Of a stretch of 64,000 nucleotides of DNA, positions 33,144-42,288 are shown one piece after another. How positions within the stretch are numbered: the first letter of the stretch is position 1; each line of letters begins with the position of its first letter. Origin of the DNA: Meiothermus sp. (GTDB taxonomy: Bacteria > Deinococcota > Deinococci > Deinococcales > Thermaceae); NCBI RefSeq assembly GCF_026004115.1, contig NZ_BPIM01000001.1, forward strand, positions 1,964,501-2,028,500, given 5' to 3'. The position numbers and the translations under genes are program-made. The notes beneath the pieces are model-generated. The model worked only from the letters and a program-made list of their open reading frames with translations. It searched no databases and had not been told where the DNA came from.

Positions 33144-34733
33144 TTAGCGCTTGACGATATCCTCGAAGGACTCGCTGCCCAATGGGCTGGGAACCCAACC
33201 GCTTATGGAAGTGCGCTGAGCGATGAGGGGCTGGCTATGCACGATGGGGATGCGCAGGGCCAGGTTAAAGGTGATTTCGTCGGCCTGCTGGTAGAGCTTG
33301 ACACGCTCGGCCTGGTTGGAACTGGCGGCACCCTTCGCTAGAACCTCATTGAGTTCCTTAATGTCCAGCTTGTTGCCCGCGCTATCGAAGAGGTCGGTGA
33401 TGGGGGAGGCGAAGTGGGGGTCGAAGAAGTTGGAAGGGTCGCCATAGTCACCCGTCCAACCCAGCATGTAGGCCTGGAAGCCTGGCGGGTTGCGGCGGTC
33501 GTTGAGGTAGGTGGCCCAGTCCTTGGTCTGGAATTTCACCCGGATGCCAATGGCCGAGAGGTCGGCGCCCATGGCTTCGGCAATTTCTTTGGGGGTGGGG
33601 AAGTAGGGGCGTGAAACCGGCATGTACCAGAACTCGAGGTCAAAGCCATTGGGATAGCCCGCTTCGGCCAGCATTTGCTTGGCCTTGGCGGGGTTGTACT
33701 CATAATCGGTCACTTTGGGCGAGTAGTAGGTTTTGAAGCTGCTGGGCATGAAGTGACCGTTGGTTACGCCCAGGTCGCCCCAGAAAGCCTTGACGATTTC
33801 CTTTTTGTTGATGGCCATAGCGATGGCCTGACGCACCCGCACATCGGAAAGCGGTTTGTAGCTGGGGTTCAAGGCCAGATAGCCCACATTGAAGCTGGGG
33901 CGGAAGACGGCGCGGAGGTTGCGGTCATTTTGCAGGTCTTTGAGGTTGGCTGGAGGAATGTCGGTGGTGAAGTCAATGGAGCCAGCCTTGAGTTCGGCCA
34001 GGCGCGCGGCAGGGTCCTTGATGAAGCGGAACACTACGCCATCGCTTTTAGGGAGGCCCGTCTTCCAGAAGTTGGTGTTCTTTTCCAGGATCAAGCGGTC
34101 GCCGGGGCGCCATTCCTTGAACTTGAAGGGACCCGTGCCCACTGCACCCCCTGCAGCCGTACCGTACTTGGCCCCAGCGGCCTTGATGGCAGCGGGGCTG
34201 GCAATGCCAAAATAGCCTGAGCCAATGGCCACCGGGAAGTAAGGCACGGGGCTATTGAAGGTGAAGCGTACGGTGTATTTATCCACCGCGCTCACACCTG
34301 CCAGAAAGCTGCCCTTGTCGCCCTTGTAGCCACCAAATAGCTCACCCCAGATTTCATAGTTGGAACCACCGCTGATGCGTGTGGGGTCTTTGGGATCCCA
34401 CCAGCGGTTGACGTTGAACACCACCGCGCTGGCGTCAAAGTCGGTGCCATCGTGGAACTTGACCCCCTGGCGCAGACGGAATGTCCAGGTTTTGCCGTCT
34501 GGAGAGGCAAACCAACTGACCGCCAGCCCCGCCTGGGGATCGGTGGAGCCGGGTTTGAAATCTACCAGGGTATCGTAGATTTGACGCTGGGCATAGATGG
34601 AAATTCCATCGGTGATGTTGCCCGACTCGAGGCTTGCGGGCTCTCCGTTGGAGCCAAACACCAGGGTTTTTTGGGCCATGCCCAGGCTGCCCAATAGCCC
34701 AAGAGCCAAGATACCTAACAGCCGATATTTCAT
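33144..34733 (-). CDS. dppA: Peptide ABC transporter substrate-binding protein (DppA type)
   Basis: Cluster C extracytoplasmic receptor of 529 residues. The signal peptide is MKYRLLGILALGLLGSLGMAQ, followed by LVFGSNGEPASLESGNITDG and the family signature DGKTWTFRLRQGVKFHDGTDFDASAVVF at about 75-100. The frame extends to 34799, but AGGAGG lies 7 nt before ATG 34733. It is the first gene of the dpp operon. The ligand (dipeptide, oligopeptide or other) cannot be read from sequence. TATACT at 34848-34843 is a possible -10 box about 110 bp upstream. Confidence 0.93.
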   Translation of the reverse strand: MKYRLLGILALGLLGSLGMAQKTLVFGSNGEPASLESGNITDGISIYAQRQIYDTLVDFKPGSTDPQAGLAVSWFASPDGKTWTFRLRQGVKFHDGTDFDASAVVFNVNRWWDPKDPTRISGGSNYEIWGELFGGYKGDKGSFLAGVSAVDKYTVRFTFNSPVPYFPVAIGSGYFGIASPAAIKAAGAKYGTAAGGAVGTGPFKFKEWRPGDRLILEKNTNFWKTGLPKSDGVVFRFIKDPAARLAELKAGSIDFTTDIPPANLKDLQNDRNLRAVFRPSFNVGYLALNPSYKPLSDVRVRQAIAMAINKKEIVKAFWGDLGVTNGHFMPSSFKTYYSPKVTDYEYNPAKAKQMLAEAGYPNGFDLEFWYMPVSRPYFPTPKEIAEAMGADLSAIGIRVKFQTKDWATYLNDRRNPPGFQAYMLGWTGDYGDPSNFFDPHFASPITDLFDSAGNKLDIKELNEVLAKGAASSNQAERVKLYQQADEITFNLALRIPIVHSQPLIAQRTSISGWVPSPLGSESFEDIVKR

Positions 34734-35003
34734 AATGGTTCCTCCTACCTTCGAGTTCACCCAATGAGCCGAAAACACATTAATTTGCGTTTTCAGCACT
34801 GGCTGAAATGGGCAAAACTCGGTAGCACAAACTACAGAGCGAAGTATACACCTGCCTGCTTATTCGTGAAGAGAGCCGAAAAAAATGAGCTCATGTTTGA
34901 CGAAAGCAATCTGCTACCATAATCCTTACACCCGTTGGTTGGGGGTGCAACACATGCTTTTTTGTTTGTCCAGCTTGCTTCTGGCGAACCAGGAGGGCCA
35001 AAC

Positions 35004-35369
35004 GTGGCCAGTGAAATTCAAAAACTAGAACTGATAGAGATCGAACCAAGTGAGCGCTACAGCGATGCGGCATTCTGGCGCAAGCTCCGGCGTTTTGCCC
35101 GTTACGCGGGCCGCGAGTTGGTGGAGAAGGCCCTGTGGCTCTACTACACCCTGCAGCACCCGGCCACCCCTGCCTGGGCCAAACGTACCATTGTAGGGGC
35201 TTTGGTCTACTTTTTGGTGCCCCTCGACCTGGTGGCCGACCTGGCGCCTTTGGTGGGCTTTACCGACGATCTGAGCGTGTTGTTGCTGGCGGTGGGCACT
35301 GTGGCTGCCCACATCACCCCGGATATCAAGGAGCAAGCCCGCCGCAAGGCCGATGAATGGTTTGGCTAG
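35004..35369 (+). CDS. YkvA-family (DUF1232) membrane protein
   Basis: A 121-residue protein whose C-terminal half carries the DUF1232 pattern: LYYTLQHPATPAWAKRTIVGALVYFLVPLDLVADL and LVGFTDDLSVLLLAVG, two hydrophobic stretches joined by a P-D-D type loop. The function is unknown in the family. The start is GTG 35004 because AGGAGGG (34991-34997) lies 6 nt before it; the longer frame from 34935 has no such signal. It reads convergently with the GNAT gene. Confidence 0.82.
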   Translation: MASEIQKLELIEIEPSERYSDAAFWRKLRRFARYAGRELVEKALWLYYTLQHPATPAWAKRTIVGALVYFLVPLDLVADLAPLVGFTDDLSVLLLAVGTVAAHITPDIKEQARRKADEWFG

Positions 35370-35371
35370 CG

Positions 35372-35911
35372 CTAGGCTCCGTCCCAGGGGCCGGGGGTTT
35401 GGTCGGGAATCTCCTGGGTTTGGGTATCGGTCTTGTAAAGCCGCATACCCCGGGCCAGGTAGTTGGCCAGGGCTGCCGGGCTATCCAGTGAGCAGGTGTG
35501 TACCCAGACCCTGTGGGCTCCGAGCCGCCAGGCCTCCTCGAGCGCACACGTGAGCAGATGGCCCCCCAGCCCCATCCCACTAAACTGCGTCAGCAGGCCA
35601 AAATAGACAATTTCGACATTCTCCTCGGGTTGCACCTCGAGCTGAAAGTAACCTGCCGGGGTGCCCTTCAGGTAGGCCACCCAGGTGTGCAGGTTGGGGT
35701 TCTGGGCATAGGCCCACCACTGCCGGTAGGTCCAGTGGGCCTTTTCGTACCAGTACCAGTTGCCCCCCACGCTTCGGTAGAGGAAGTGCTGCAACTCGGC
35801 GCAGGGAATTTCAGCTTTCATGACCAGAAGCCCCTCTATTTGTGCATGCTTGGGACGCAGTTCGTTGGGCGAGGTCATCTCGAGGTAATAGGTAGTAACT
35901 TCTGCCCGCAT
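35372..35911 (-). CDS. GNAT-family N-acetyltransferase
   Basis: A 179-residue acetyl-CoA-dependent transferase. Motif A, which binds the CoA pyrophosphate, is QFSGMGLGGHLL; GYFQLEV and VEIVYFGLL are the preceding strands, and HTCSLDSPAALANYLARGM is motif B. The acceptor is unknown. The gene is probably leaderless (TAAAAT 6 nt before the ATG). Confidence 0.88.
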   Translation of the reverse strand: MRAEVTTYYLEMTSPNELRPKHAQIEGLLVMKAEIPCAELQHFLYRSVGGNWYWYEKAHWTYRQWWAYAQNPNLHTWVAYLKGTPAGYFQLEVQPEENVEIVYFGLLTQFSGMGLGGHLLTCALEEAWRLGAHRVWVHTCSLDSPAALANYLARGMRLYKTDTQTQEIPDQTPGPWDGA

Positions 35912-35917
35912 GGGCCG

Positions 35918-35923
35918 ATTTTA
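35918..35923 (-). promoter_or_regulatory. -10 box of the GNAT gene
   Basis: On the reverse strand TAAAAT ends 6 nt before ATG 35911, with no Shine-Dalgarno between. Confidence 0.55.
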
Positions 35924-35977
35924 TCGGGGTGTTTTAGAGATTGACTACAGCGATGGAGTCTTTTGTGGCCATCGCCC

Positions 35978-36313
35978 TTACTTGAGCTTGTCCAGTAAAT
36001 CCTGCCGCACCGGATGGAAGGCATCAAACACCACACTATCCTCGATAAAAAAAGCCTCGTGTTCCACCCCTGAGGGCACGTGGGCAATATCGCCGGGGCC
36101 AAGCTCGAGCCATTCTGCCCCAATCCGCAGCTTGAGCCGCCCCGAGACCACCAGGGTGATCTGTTCGTGGGGGTGGGCGTGGGGTGCTAAGGGCGAGCCT
36201 GCTTTACCCTCGGCCCGCATCAGCATGAGTTGTTCACCTGCAAAGGGGCGCAGCACCGCACCGGGCACCTCGAGGCCCGGCAGGCTGGCCGTGTGGGCAA
36301 ATTTGGTTTTCAT
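35978..36313 (-). CDS. Cupin domain protein
   Basis: A single small cupin barrel of 111 residues. Motif 1 is PHAHPHEQITLVVSGRLKLRIG, with His and Glu metal ligands, and motif 2 is LGPGDIAHVPSGVEHEAF. The function is not evident; it could be an isomerase, a dioxygenase or a small-molecule sensor. GGAGG lies 9 nt before the ATG. It follows livF by 36 bp and may be the last gene of that operon. Confidence 0.87.
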   Translation of the reverse strand: MKTKFAHTASLPGLEVPGAVLRPFAGEQLMLMRAEGKAGSPLAPHAHPHEQITLVVSGRLKLRIGAEWLELGPGDIAHVPSGVEHEAFFIEDSVVFDAFHPVRQDLLDKLK

Positions 36314-36349
36314 GACCCAACGCCTCCGATCCTTGATCTGGGCTAGAAC

Positions 36350-37063
36350 CTAGTGCCCGCCCAGATAGGCCTCCTGAATCTCGGGCCGGGCTGCCAGCTC
36401 TTTGGCGGGGCCGCTCATGGCGAGGTGGCCGGTTTGCAAGACATAGCCCCGATGGGCAATCTGCAGGGCCAGGCGAGCGTTTTGTTCAACCAACAAAATG
36501 GTTTTGCCCTGCTGATTGAGCTTCTGGATAATCTCGAAAATAAAGTCTACCAGCACCGGAGCCAGCCCCATGGAGGGCTCGTCCATCAGCAAGAGCTTGG
36601 GGTCTTGCATCAGGGCCCGGCCGATGGCCAGCATCTGCTGCTCCCCACCCGACAGGGTGCCGCCCTTCTGGTGGCGGCGCTCGGCCAGCCGAGGAAACAG
36701 GGTAAAAGCCTGTTCTTTGCGCTCCTGCACAACCTTGGGGTCGTTGATCAGAAAGCCGCCCATCTCGAGGTTCTCCTCCACAGTCATGCGGGGGAAGATG
36801 CGCCGCCCTTCGGGCACATGCCCGATGCCAAGCCCCACAATTTTGTCGGCGGGCAGCTTATGGATGGGGCTGCCCTGATACACCACCTCCCCTTTGCGGG
36901 GTTTGTTCATGCCGCTAATGGTGCGAAGCGTGGTGCTTTTGCCAGCGCCGTTGGCGCCGATCAGGGTCACGATCTCGCCTTCTTCCACCGTGAGCGATAC
37001 CCCTTTGAGCGCGTGGATGTGCCCGTAGTAGGTATGGATGTCCTTAACTTCAAGCAGAGGCAT
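36350..37063 (-). CDS. livF: Branched-chain amino acid ABC transporter ATPase LivF
   Basis: The second ATPase of the Leu/Ile/Val importer. Walker A is GANGAGKST, the signature LSGGEQQMLAIGRALM, Walker B LLLMDEPSMGLAP and the switch LLVEQN; the QN ending is typical of LivF. It has 237 residues. It overlaps livG by 14 bp. Confidence 0.95.
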   Translation of the reverse strand: MPLLEVKDIHTYYGHIHALKGVSLTVEEGEIVTLIGANGAGKSTTLRTISGMNKPRKGEVVYQGSPIHKLPADKIVGLGIGHVPEGRRIFPRMTVEENLEMGGFLINDPKVVQERKEQAFTLFPRLAERRHQKGGTLSGGEQQMLAIGRALMQDPKLLLMDEPSMGLAPVLVDFIFEIIQKLNQQGKTILLVEQNARLALQIAHRGYVLQTGHLAMSGPAKELAARPEIQEAYLGGH

Positions 37064-37853
37064 GCGTCCCTCCGGCCTGTCCGGCTGCGCCCTTGCCCAA
37101 GTAGGCCTCGATCACCTTGGGGTTGCTGCGAATTTCCGCCGGTAACCCCTCGGCAATCTTGGAGCCGTACTCGAGCACCGCAATCCGATCCGAGATGCTC
37201 ATCACCATGGCCATATCGTGCTCAATAAGTACGATGGTCAGGCCCAGGTCGTCGCGCAGCTTGCACACCCGCGCCTTAAGGTCTTCGGTTTCCTGCTCGT
37301 TCATGCCGGCGGCGGGCTCGTCCAAAAAGAGCAGCTTGGGCTCTAAGGCCAGAGCCCGGGCGATCTCGAGCCTGCGTTGCTCGCCATACGAAAGCCCTGA
37401 GGCCAGTTCCTCGGCCCGCCTGTCTAAGTTCATGTAGGCCAGCAGCTCCATGGCCCGCGCTTTGGCCTTCTTTTCCGCCAGATGAAAACGCGGGGTATGT
37501 AGCAGGACATCAAAATAGGTCTGGTGGGTATGGCTATGATGGCCTACCAACACGTTTTCCAAAACCGTCATGGCCTTGAAGAGGCGGATGTTTTGGAAAG
37601 TGCGGCCAATGCCGTTGCGGGCGACCCAGTCGGGCGAGCGACCGGTGATATCGCGCCCAAAAAAAATCACCCTCCCGGTATCCGGCTTGTAGATGCCGGT
37701 GAGCAAATTGAAAAAGGTGGTTTTACCCGCGCCGTTGGGGCCAATGACCGAGAAAATCTCTCTGGACCGCACCTGCAGACTTACATCGTTTACGGCCACC
37801 AACCCGCCGAATTTTTTGGTGGCGTTCTGGACGTCTAGGGCCAGTTCGCTCAT
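37050..37853 (-). CDS. livG: Branched-chain amino acid ABC transporter ATPase LivG
   Basis: The first ATPase of the importer. Walker A is GPNGAGKTT, followed by NLLTGIYKPDTG. GIGRTFQNIRLF is the LivG-type Q-loop, the signature is LSYGEQRRLEIARAL, Walker B LLFLDEPAAGMN, and the switch VLIEHDM. The 267 residues are usual. Its ATG overlaps the livM stop (ATGA). Confidence 0.96.
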   Translation of the reverse strand: MSELALDVQNATKKFGGLVAVNDVSLQVRSREIFSVIGPNGAGKTTFFNLLTGIYKPDTGRVIFFGRDITGRSPDWVARNGIGRTFQNIRLFKAMTVLENVLVGHHSHTHQTYFDVLLHTPRFHLAEKKAKARAMELLAYMNLDRRAEELASGLSYGEQRRLEIARALALEPKLLFLDEPAAGMNEQETEDLKARVCKLRDDLGLTIVLIEHDMAMVMSISDRIAVLEYGSKIAEGLPAEIRSNPKVIEAYLGKGAAGQAGGTHASA

Positions 37854-39283
37854 TTGCCACCCCCTTCCTGGGCCTCCTGACGGGCTTCTTGTAGCTCGGC
37901 TCTGTGTCTTTGTTCGGGTATCAGCCCTTCGGGCCGGAAGATCATCATCAGGATCAGAATCAAACCAAACACCAGGCGTTCATACTTTGCAGGGTTGAGC
38001 TGGGGGGGCAGGTTGGCCATGTTGTAGCCCAGAATGTTAACACCGGTCTGCCGCCAGGTGTTGAGCAAGTCGGAGAAGTCCTTGAGGATGCCGATGTTGA
38101 GTACGGTTACGGCAGCAGCACCCACCACCGCCCCGCCAATGGAGCCCATACCGCCCAGAATTACAAAGGCCAGAATGTTGATGGAGGCTTGCAAGGTAAA
38201 CGACTCGGGGCTTACGAAGGTCTGCTTGGCAGCAAACACCGCACCCATAATGCCGGAAAAAGCCGCCCCCGTTGCAAAAGCCAGCAGCTTGGAGGGCAAC
38301 AGTGGAATGCCCATGGCTTTGGCGGCGATTTCGTCCTCGCGAATGGCCACCCAGGCCCGTCCAAAGCGTGAGTTGGCCAGCCGAATGTTGACCAGAACCA
38401 CGATGCCAATTACCAGCAGCACCAGTAGGTAGAAGAAAAACGAGTAGGCGATGGGCTCGTCGATGGGGCGCCCATACAGGCGTTCCGCCCCGATGGCTTT
38501 TAGAAACTCGGTGAGCGGCCCCACCTCAGGCCGGTTGACCGGCGTGATGCCTTGGGGGCCGTTGGTGATGTTCCAGGGTTTATCGAGGTTGTTGGCGAAT
38601 ACCCGCACCACCTCGCCCAGCCCCAGGGTTACGATGGCCAGATAGTCGCCCCTAAGCCTCAAGGCGGGCAGACCGATGAGTACGCCGGTGATGGCGGCGG
38701 TGATGATGGCCAGGGCCATGAACAAGTACAGGTAGTTGCCCGGCAGACCACCGGCAGGAAAACCGTCAATAAACGCGGAAGCCTGGGGCGAGCCAAAGAT
38801 GCCCCAGGTATAAGCCCCTATGGCGAAAAAGGCGGCAAAACCCAGGTCGAGCAAACCGGCCTGGCCCACCACTACGTTCAGACCCAGGGCCAGCGCGGCA
38901 AAAATTCCAATCTGGATGCCCAGTTCAAACAAAAACGAGTTGGTAAGCCCGGCAATGGGCACCGCTATAAACAGGATGGCTACGCCCAGGGCGATGCGCA
39001 CCAGATTGCTCAGGTTGGGCAGCAAAAAAGCCGCTACCAGCACGCCCAAGAGGCCATAAAAGGCCAGTTTGTCGTCGGGGTTGAGGCGCAACAGGATGGT
39101 CAGGGTAAGGGCCAGGACAGCCAGCAAGCCAGAGCGCCAGGGGGCAGGTATTTTGCCCAGGCTCACCAATCCCACCGAGATCAGCAAGGCGAGGTTGGTC
39201 AAACCGTTTTGCGGCATCAGCAAGGCCCCTAGAATGGAGAGGGCCGTGAAAGCGAGGGTGAAAGGAAAAATAAACCGGTTCAT
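37850..39283 (-). CDS. livM: Branched-chain amino acid ABC transporter permease LivM
   Basis: Membrane subunit of 477 residues with about ten helices. The family-typical stretches are GLNVVVGQAGLLDLGFAAFFAIGAYT and the EAA-like FGRAWVAIREDEIAAKAMGIPLLPSKLLAFATGA. The N-terminal ~110 residues add extra helices compared with short LivM proteins, as in E. coli LivM. Translation is coupled to livH by an ATGA overlap. Confidence 0.95.
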   Translation of the reverse strand: MNRFIFPFTLAFTALSILGALLMPQNGLTNLALLISVGLVSLGKIPAPWRSGLLAVLALTLTILLRLNPDDKLAFYGLLGVLVAAFLLPNLSNLVRIALGVAILFIAVPIAGLTNSFLFELGIQIGIFAALALGLNVVVGQAGLLDLGFAAFFAIGAYTWGIFGSPQASAFIDGFPAGGLPGNYLYLFMALAIITAAITGVLIGLPALRLRGDYLAIVTLGLGEVVRVFANNLDKPWNITNGPQGITPVNRPEVGPLTEFLKAIGAERLYGRPIDEPIAYSFFFYLLVLLVIGIVVLVNIRLANSRFGRAWVAIREDEIAAKAMGIPLLPSKLLAFATGAAFSGIMGAVFAAKQTFVSPESFTLQASINILAFVILGGMGSIGGAVVGAAAVTVLNIGILKDFSDLLNTWRQTGVNILGYNMANLPPQLNPAKYERLVFGLILILMMIFRPEGLIPEQRHRAELQEARQEAQEGGGK

Positions 39284-40260
39284 ACCTTTTCGCTCACATT
39301 CTGGCCAAAGATGCCCTGGGGTCTAAAAAGCAAGAGCAAAACCAGGGTCAGGAAGGCGAACACATCTTTGTACTCGGTACCGAAATTGCCGTTGGTGAGG
39401 AAGGGCAGGTAGGTGCCCGAGAGGGTCTCGAGCTGCCCCAGAATCAGACCCCCGACCATGGCCCCGGGTATGTTGCCAATGCCGCCCAGAACTGCTGAAG
39501 TAAAGGCTTTGAGCCCGGGCAACACCCCGGAATAGGGGGTTACATTGGTGTAGAGCAGGCCAAACAAGACCCCGGCCACCCCGCCCAGAGAACCCCCGAC
39601 CAAAAAAGTGCGCGAAATGATGGTGTCGGGGTTAATACCCATGAGCGCAGCCGTCTGCATATCCTGGGAGACGGCCCGGATGGCCTTGCCAAGCTTGGTG
39701 CGGTTGACCAGGTAGGTGAGCCCGATCAGCATCAGAATCGAGACCACAATGACGATAATGCCCTTGACTTGAATGGTGGTTTGTAGGGGTAGCTCGAGCA
39801 CAGTGTTGAGAGCATCGAAAGTGCGGTACTGCATGTTGAACTCGTTGTGCCTGAGCGCTGCATAGATTCGGGTCAGGTCTTGCAACAAGAAGGAGACCCC
39901 GATGGCGGTAATCATGGGTACCAAAATGCTCTTGCTACCGCGCTTGCGCAGCGGACGGTAGGCAAAACGCTCCACAAGCACGGCCATGATGCCCGAGCCT
40001 ATCGCAGCAAAAACCAGGGCAACCAGCAATAGCAAGAAGGGATTGGAAATTACTGGGGCTTCGGGGTTGCCCCAGAAGCGGAAAACCTCGAGGCCAATCA
40101 CCGCCCCGATCATGAACACCTCGGAGTGTGCAAAGTTAATCAGCCCCAATACCCCGTAGACCATGGTGTAGCCCAGGGCTACCATGGCATACACAAAGCC
40201 CAGCAATAGCCCCTCGAGGAAAGTTTGCGGCAGGATGGCAAACAGATCGGCAACCGTCAA
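39280..40260 (-). CDS. livH: Branched-chain amino acid ABC transporter permease LivH
   Basis: The partner permease, 326 residues: LLLGFVYAMVALGYTMVYGVLGLINFAHSEVFMIGA and RAVSQDMQTAALMGINPDTIISRTFLVGG are characteristic. It starts with TTG at 40260; AGGAGG 6 nt before it makes this start convincing, and the reading matches the family N-terminus. It is the first gene of the livHMGF unit and has its own promoter. A strong Shine-Dalgarno with a TTG may tune its level. Confidence 0.95.
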   Translation of the reverse strand: MTVADLFAILPQTFLEGLLLGFVYAMVALGYTMVYGVLGLINFAHSEVFMIGAVIGLEVFRFWGNPEAPVISNPFLLLLVALVFAAIGSGIMAVLVERFAYRPLRKRGSKSILVPMITAIGVSFLLQDLTRIYAALRHNEFNMQYRTFDALNTVLELPLQTTIQVKGIIVIVVSILMLIGLTYLVNRTKLGKAIRAVSQDMQTAALMGINPDTIISRTFLVGGSLGGVAGVLFGLLYTNVTPYSGVLPGLKAFTSAVLGGIGNIPGAMVGGLILGQLETLSGTYLPFLTNGNFGTEYKDVFAFLTLVLLLLFRPQGIFGQNVSEKV

Positions 40261-40344
40261 GTAAAACCTCCTATTTTTAGATTATACGAATGCACGCATA
40301 TTTACTCACATGCAGATGCATTCTTTCCAGCTTTAGCCTGCCAG

Positions 40345-40373
40345 AGTATATCGGTTGCCGGTTGGGCTGACAA
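40345..40373 (-). promoter_or_regulatory. Promoter of livHMGF
   Basis: On the reverse strand TTGTCA (40373-40368), a 17-bp spacer and TATACT (40350-40345) give a near-consensus housekeeping promoter. The leader is about 78 nt. Confidence 0.8.
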
Positions 40374-40406
40374 CGGGGGTCACGGTGATTGGTCACAGCG
40401 TCAAAT

Positions 40407-40422
40407 CTGACCCTGGGGTCAG
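40407..40422. promoter_or_regulatory. Inverted repeat upstream of the livH promoter
   Basis: CTGACCC-TG-GGGTCAG, perfect 7-bp arms. It lies about 35 bp before the -35 box, where an activator could bind. It sits between the promoter and the family 1 element. The related GGTCAC sequence occurs twice at 40379 and 40392. Confidence 0.5.
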
Positions 40423-40439
40423 TTTAGGGTTGGATCTGA

Positions 40440-40603
40440 TACCAGATTCGGTTAGTTCGGCGCCGTATGGCGCCGAACTAACAGGGCCGAAGTTATCCGC
40501 GTAGCGGAGGGCGATACCGCCCCTTGGAAGGGAGTGCTCTAGGATTCAAAAAGATAGCCTCTGGGGGTCTTTGGTTTGGATGATTACCTTTTTGAATCCG
40601 GTA
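40440..40603 (-). mobile_element. Family 1 MITE-like element, long copy (164 bp)
   Basis: Flanked by TGA at 40437-40439 and 40604-40606. Ends TACCAGATTC and GAATCCGGTA. It lies opposite to the copies at 17899 and 20726 and carries a ~45-bp extra middle segment with its own palindromes (CCTTGGAAGGG; CCGCGTAGCGG). It separates livK from the promoter of livHMGF. Confidence 0.9.
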
Positions 40604-40611
40604 TGACCACA

Positions 40612-40642
40612 AACAGAAAAGACTCCCGCCTCGGCGGGAGTC
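40612..40642 (-). terminator. Terminator of livK
   Basis: On the reverse strand GACTCCCGCC-GA-GGCGGGAGTC is followed by TTTTCTGTTT. A 10-bp GC-rich stem just after the livK stop codon. Confidence 0.9.
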
Positions 40643-40656
40643 TATGGGTTTGAACC

Positions 40657-41817
40657 TTATTGCTTGGCAGCCGGGGGGGCAAACTGAATGACCCGCAGCA
40701 CGTCACCGGGGTACTTGGCTTCCTTCATGCCCACGATGTAGTAGTCGGAGAGCTTACGGTCACCCTTGCTGTCAAACTCGATACGACCGGTAAGGCCGTC
40801 GAGCTTAACCTCGCGCACGGCGCGGGCTACCTGCTCGCGGGTGGGCTTTTTACCACCGTTGGCCTTGATAGCGGCCTCGAGGGCATTCAGGATCACGTTG
40901 GCAGCATCGAAGGCATACACGGCGTAGGCCTCGGGGTCTTTACCGAACTTGGCCTTGTAGCGCTGGGCAAAGGCGGCAGCCTTGGGAAGGGTGCTGATGG
41001 GGCCCGCGGTGGTGGTGAAGAGCACGCCCTTCGAGGCGCTACCGGCAATCTTGACCAGGTCGGAGGCGTCCAGACCGTCGCCGCCCATGAAGGTAGCGGT
41101 GATGCCGCGCTCGCGCATCTGCTTGACCAGCACGCCGCCCTTGTCGTAAATGCCGCCGTAGTAGACCAGGTCGGGGCGCTGGGCCCGCATCTGGAGAATG
41201 AGGGGCTGGAAGTTAGAGGCTTCCTCAGTGCCAACAATGGACAAAATGTTGGCCCCCAGTTCCTTGGCCCGGTTTGCAAAGGCTTCCGCCAGGCCCTGGC
41301 CGTAGGGGGTCTTATCGTGGATCACGAACAGGCGGGTACGCTTGAGAACCTTCACAGCGTACTCGGCTCCTACTGGCCCCTGTACGTCGTCTCGCCCGCA
41401 GATGCGGTTGACGCTCAAGTAGCCGCGGTCGGTAACGCGGGGGTTGGTATTGGCCGGGGAGACCATGACCAGGTTGGTGTCCTTGTAAATTTCTGAAGCG
41501 GGGATGGCTACGCCCGAGTTCAGGTGGCCCACAATGCCCAGTAGGTCGGCATCGTTGACAATACGGCGCGCTACCGCCACACCCACATCGGGGGTCGCCT
41601 GGTCGTCTTGAGGGGCAAACTGAAGCTGGAAGCCAAGCTGCTGGAAGCGGGCTTGGGCATCCTCGATGGCCATCTGGGCGCCCTGCTGGATGGCTGTACC
41701 CAGACCCGACTGCGGCCCGGACAGGGGCGAGACCGAAGCGATCTTGATGACGTTGGACTGAGCCGAGGCCACACCCAGGGCCAACGCGCCCAGCGCTAGA
41801 ATTGCGAGTTTTCTCAT
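40657..41817 (-). CDS. livK: Branched-chain amino acid ABC transporter binding protein (LivJ/LivK type)
   Basis: Periplasmic type I receptor of 386 residues: signal peptide MRKLAILALGALALGVASAQ, then SNVIKIASVSPLSGPQSGLGTAIQQGAQMAIEDAQ, which is typical of this family. The conserved SPANTNPRVTDRG and GLTGRIEFDSKGDRK follow. AGGAGG lies before the ATG. It has its own promoter and terminator, so it can be made in excess over the permeases. Confidence 0.95.
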   Translation of the reverse strand: MRKLAILALGALALGVASAQSNVIKIASVSPLSGPQSGLGTAIQQGAQMAIEDAQARFQQLGFQLQFAPQDDQATPDVGVAVARRIVNDADLLGIVGHLNSGVAIPASEIYKDTNLVMVSPANTNPRVTDRGYLSVNRICGRDDVQGPVGAEYAVKVLKRTRLFVIHDKTPYGQGLAEAFANRAKELGANILSIVGTEEASNFQPLILQMRAQRPDLVYYGGIYDKGGVLVKQMRERGITATFMGGDGLDASDLVKIAGSASKGVLFTTTAGPISTLPKAAAFAQRYKAKFGKDPEAYAVYAFDAANVILNALEAAIKANGGKKPTREQVARAVREVKLDGLTGRIEFDSKGDRKLSDYYIVGMKEAKYPGDVLRVIQFAPPAAKQ

Positions 41818-41862
41818 GCCGATTCCTCCTAAACCTTCTTTTAGCCAAAAAACGGCTGGCCT

Positions 41863-41893
41863 ATTCTACCTAACCCAGGCCGATGTGTGTCAA
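41863..41893 (-). promoter_or_regulatory. Candidate promoter of livK
   Basis: A consensus TTGACA (41893-41888) and TAGAAT (41868-41863) on the reverse strand, with a 19-bp spacer, slightly long. Confidence 0.6.
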
Positions 41894-42288
41894 TGTGGGT
41901 CATCGTTTTATAATCCAGCCACTATGAGGGTACACAATTTTGGTGAGACTGCAAACTTGACTCAAGACACAATTGCGCACTTAAAACCATGAAGCATACC
42001 AGTAAGCCTCGGAGGAGAGGGCGCCAAGGCAGGCCATCCACCGTTGGGTGGAGAGAGATCGATAGGCAGTAGGGCAATGCCCTATCTGCGGGGTCGTAGG
42101 TGAAGTGCGCTGCTCTGCGCCCGACTTGACAGAGTGCTTTGTATTCGGGGCGGGTAATAATTGAGCGTACTCGGTGCACAGGCAACTTGTCTTTCGGCAG
42201 TTTTGAAGCACGTCGACCGCCCAAAATTGTGATGTGCAGATCATTGAGGGGGACTGCAATGTGCATGAAATCCTGGTTGCCAGACCGC
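41894..42288. other. Gene-poor region between livK and glnA
   Basis: A reverse frame of 137 codons (41922-42335) starts inside glnA in another phase, and half of it is the family 3 repeat. I do not support it as a gene. No terminator for glnA was recognised. TGCGGGGTCGTAGGTGAAGTG and other short sequences gave no match I know. Confidence 0.45.

Noticed and set aside
40660-41496. Forward frame of 278 codons across livK
   Set aside because: Antisense shadow of livK.
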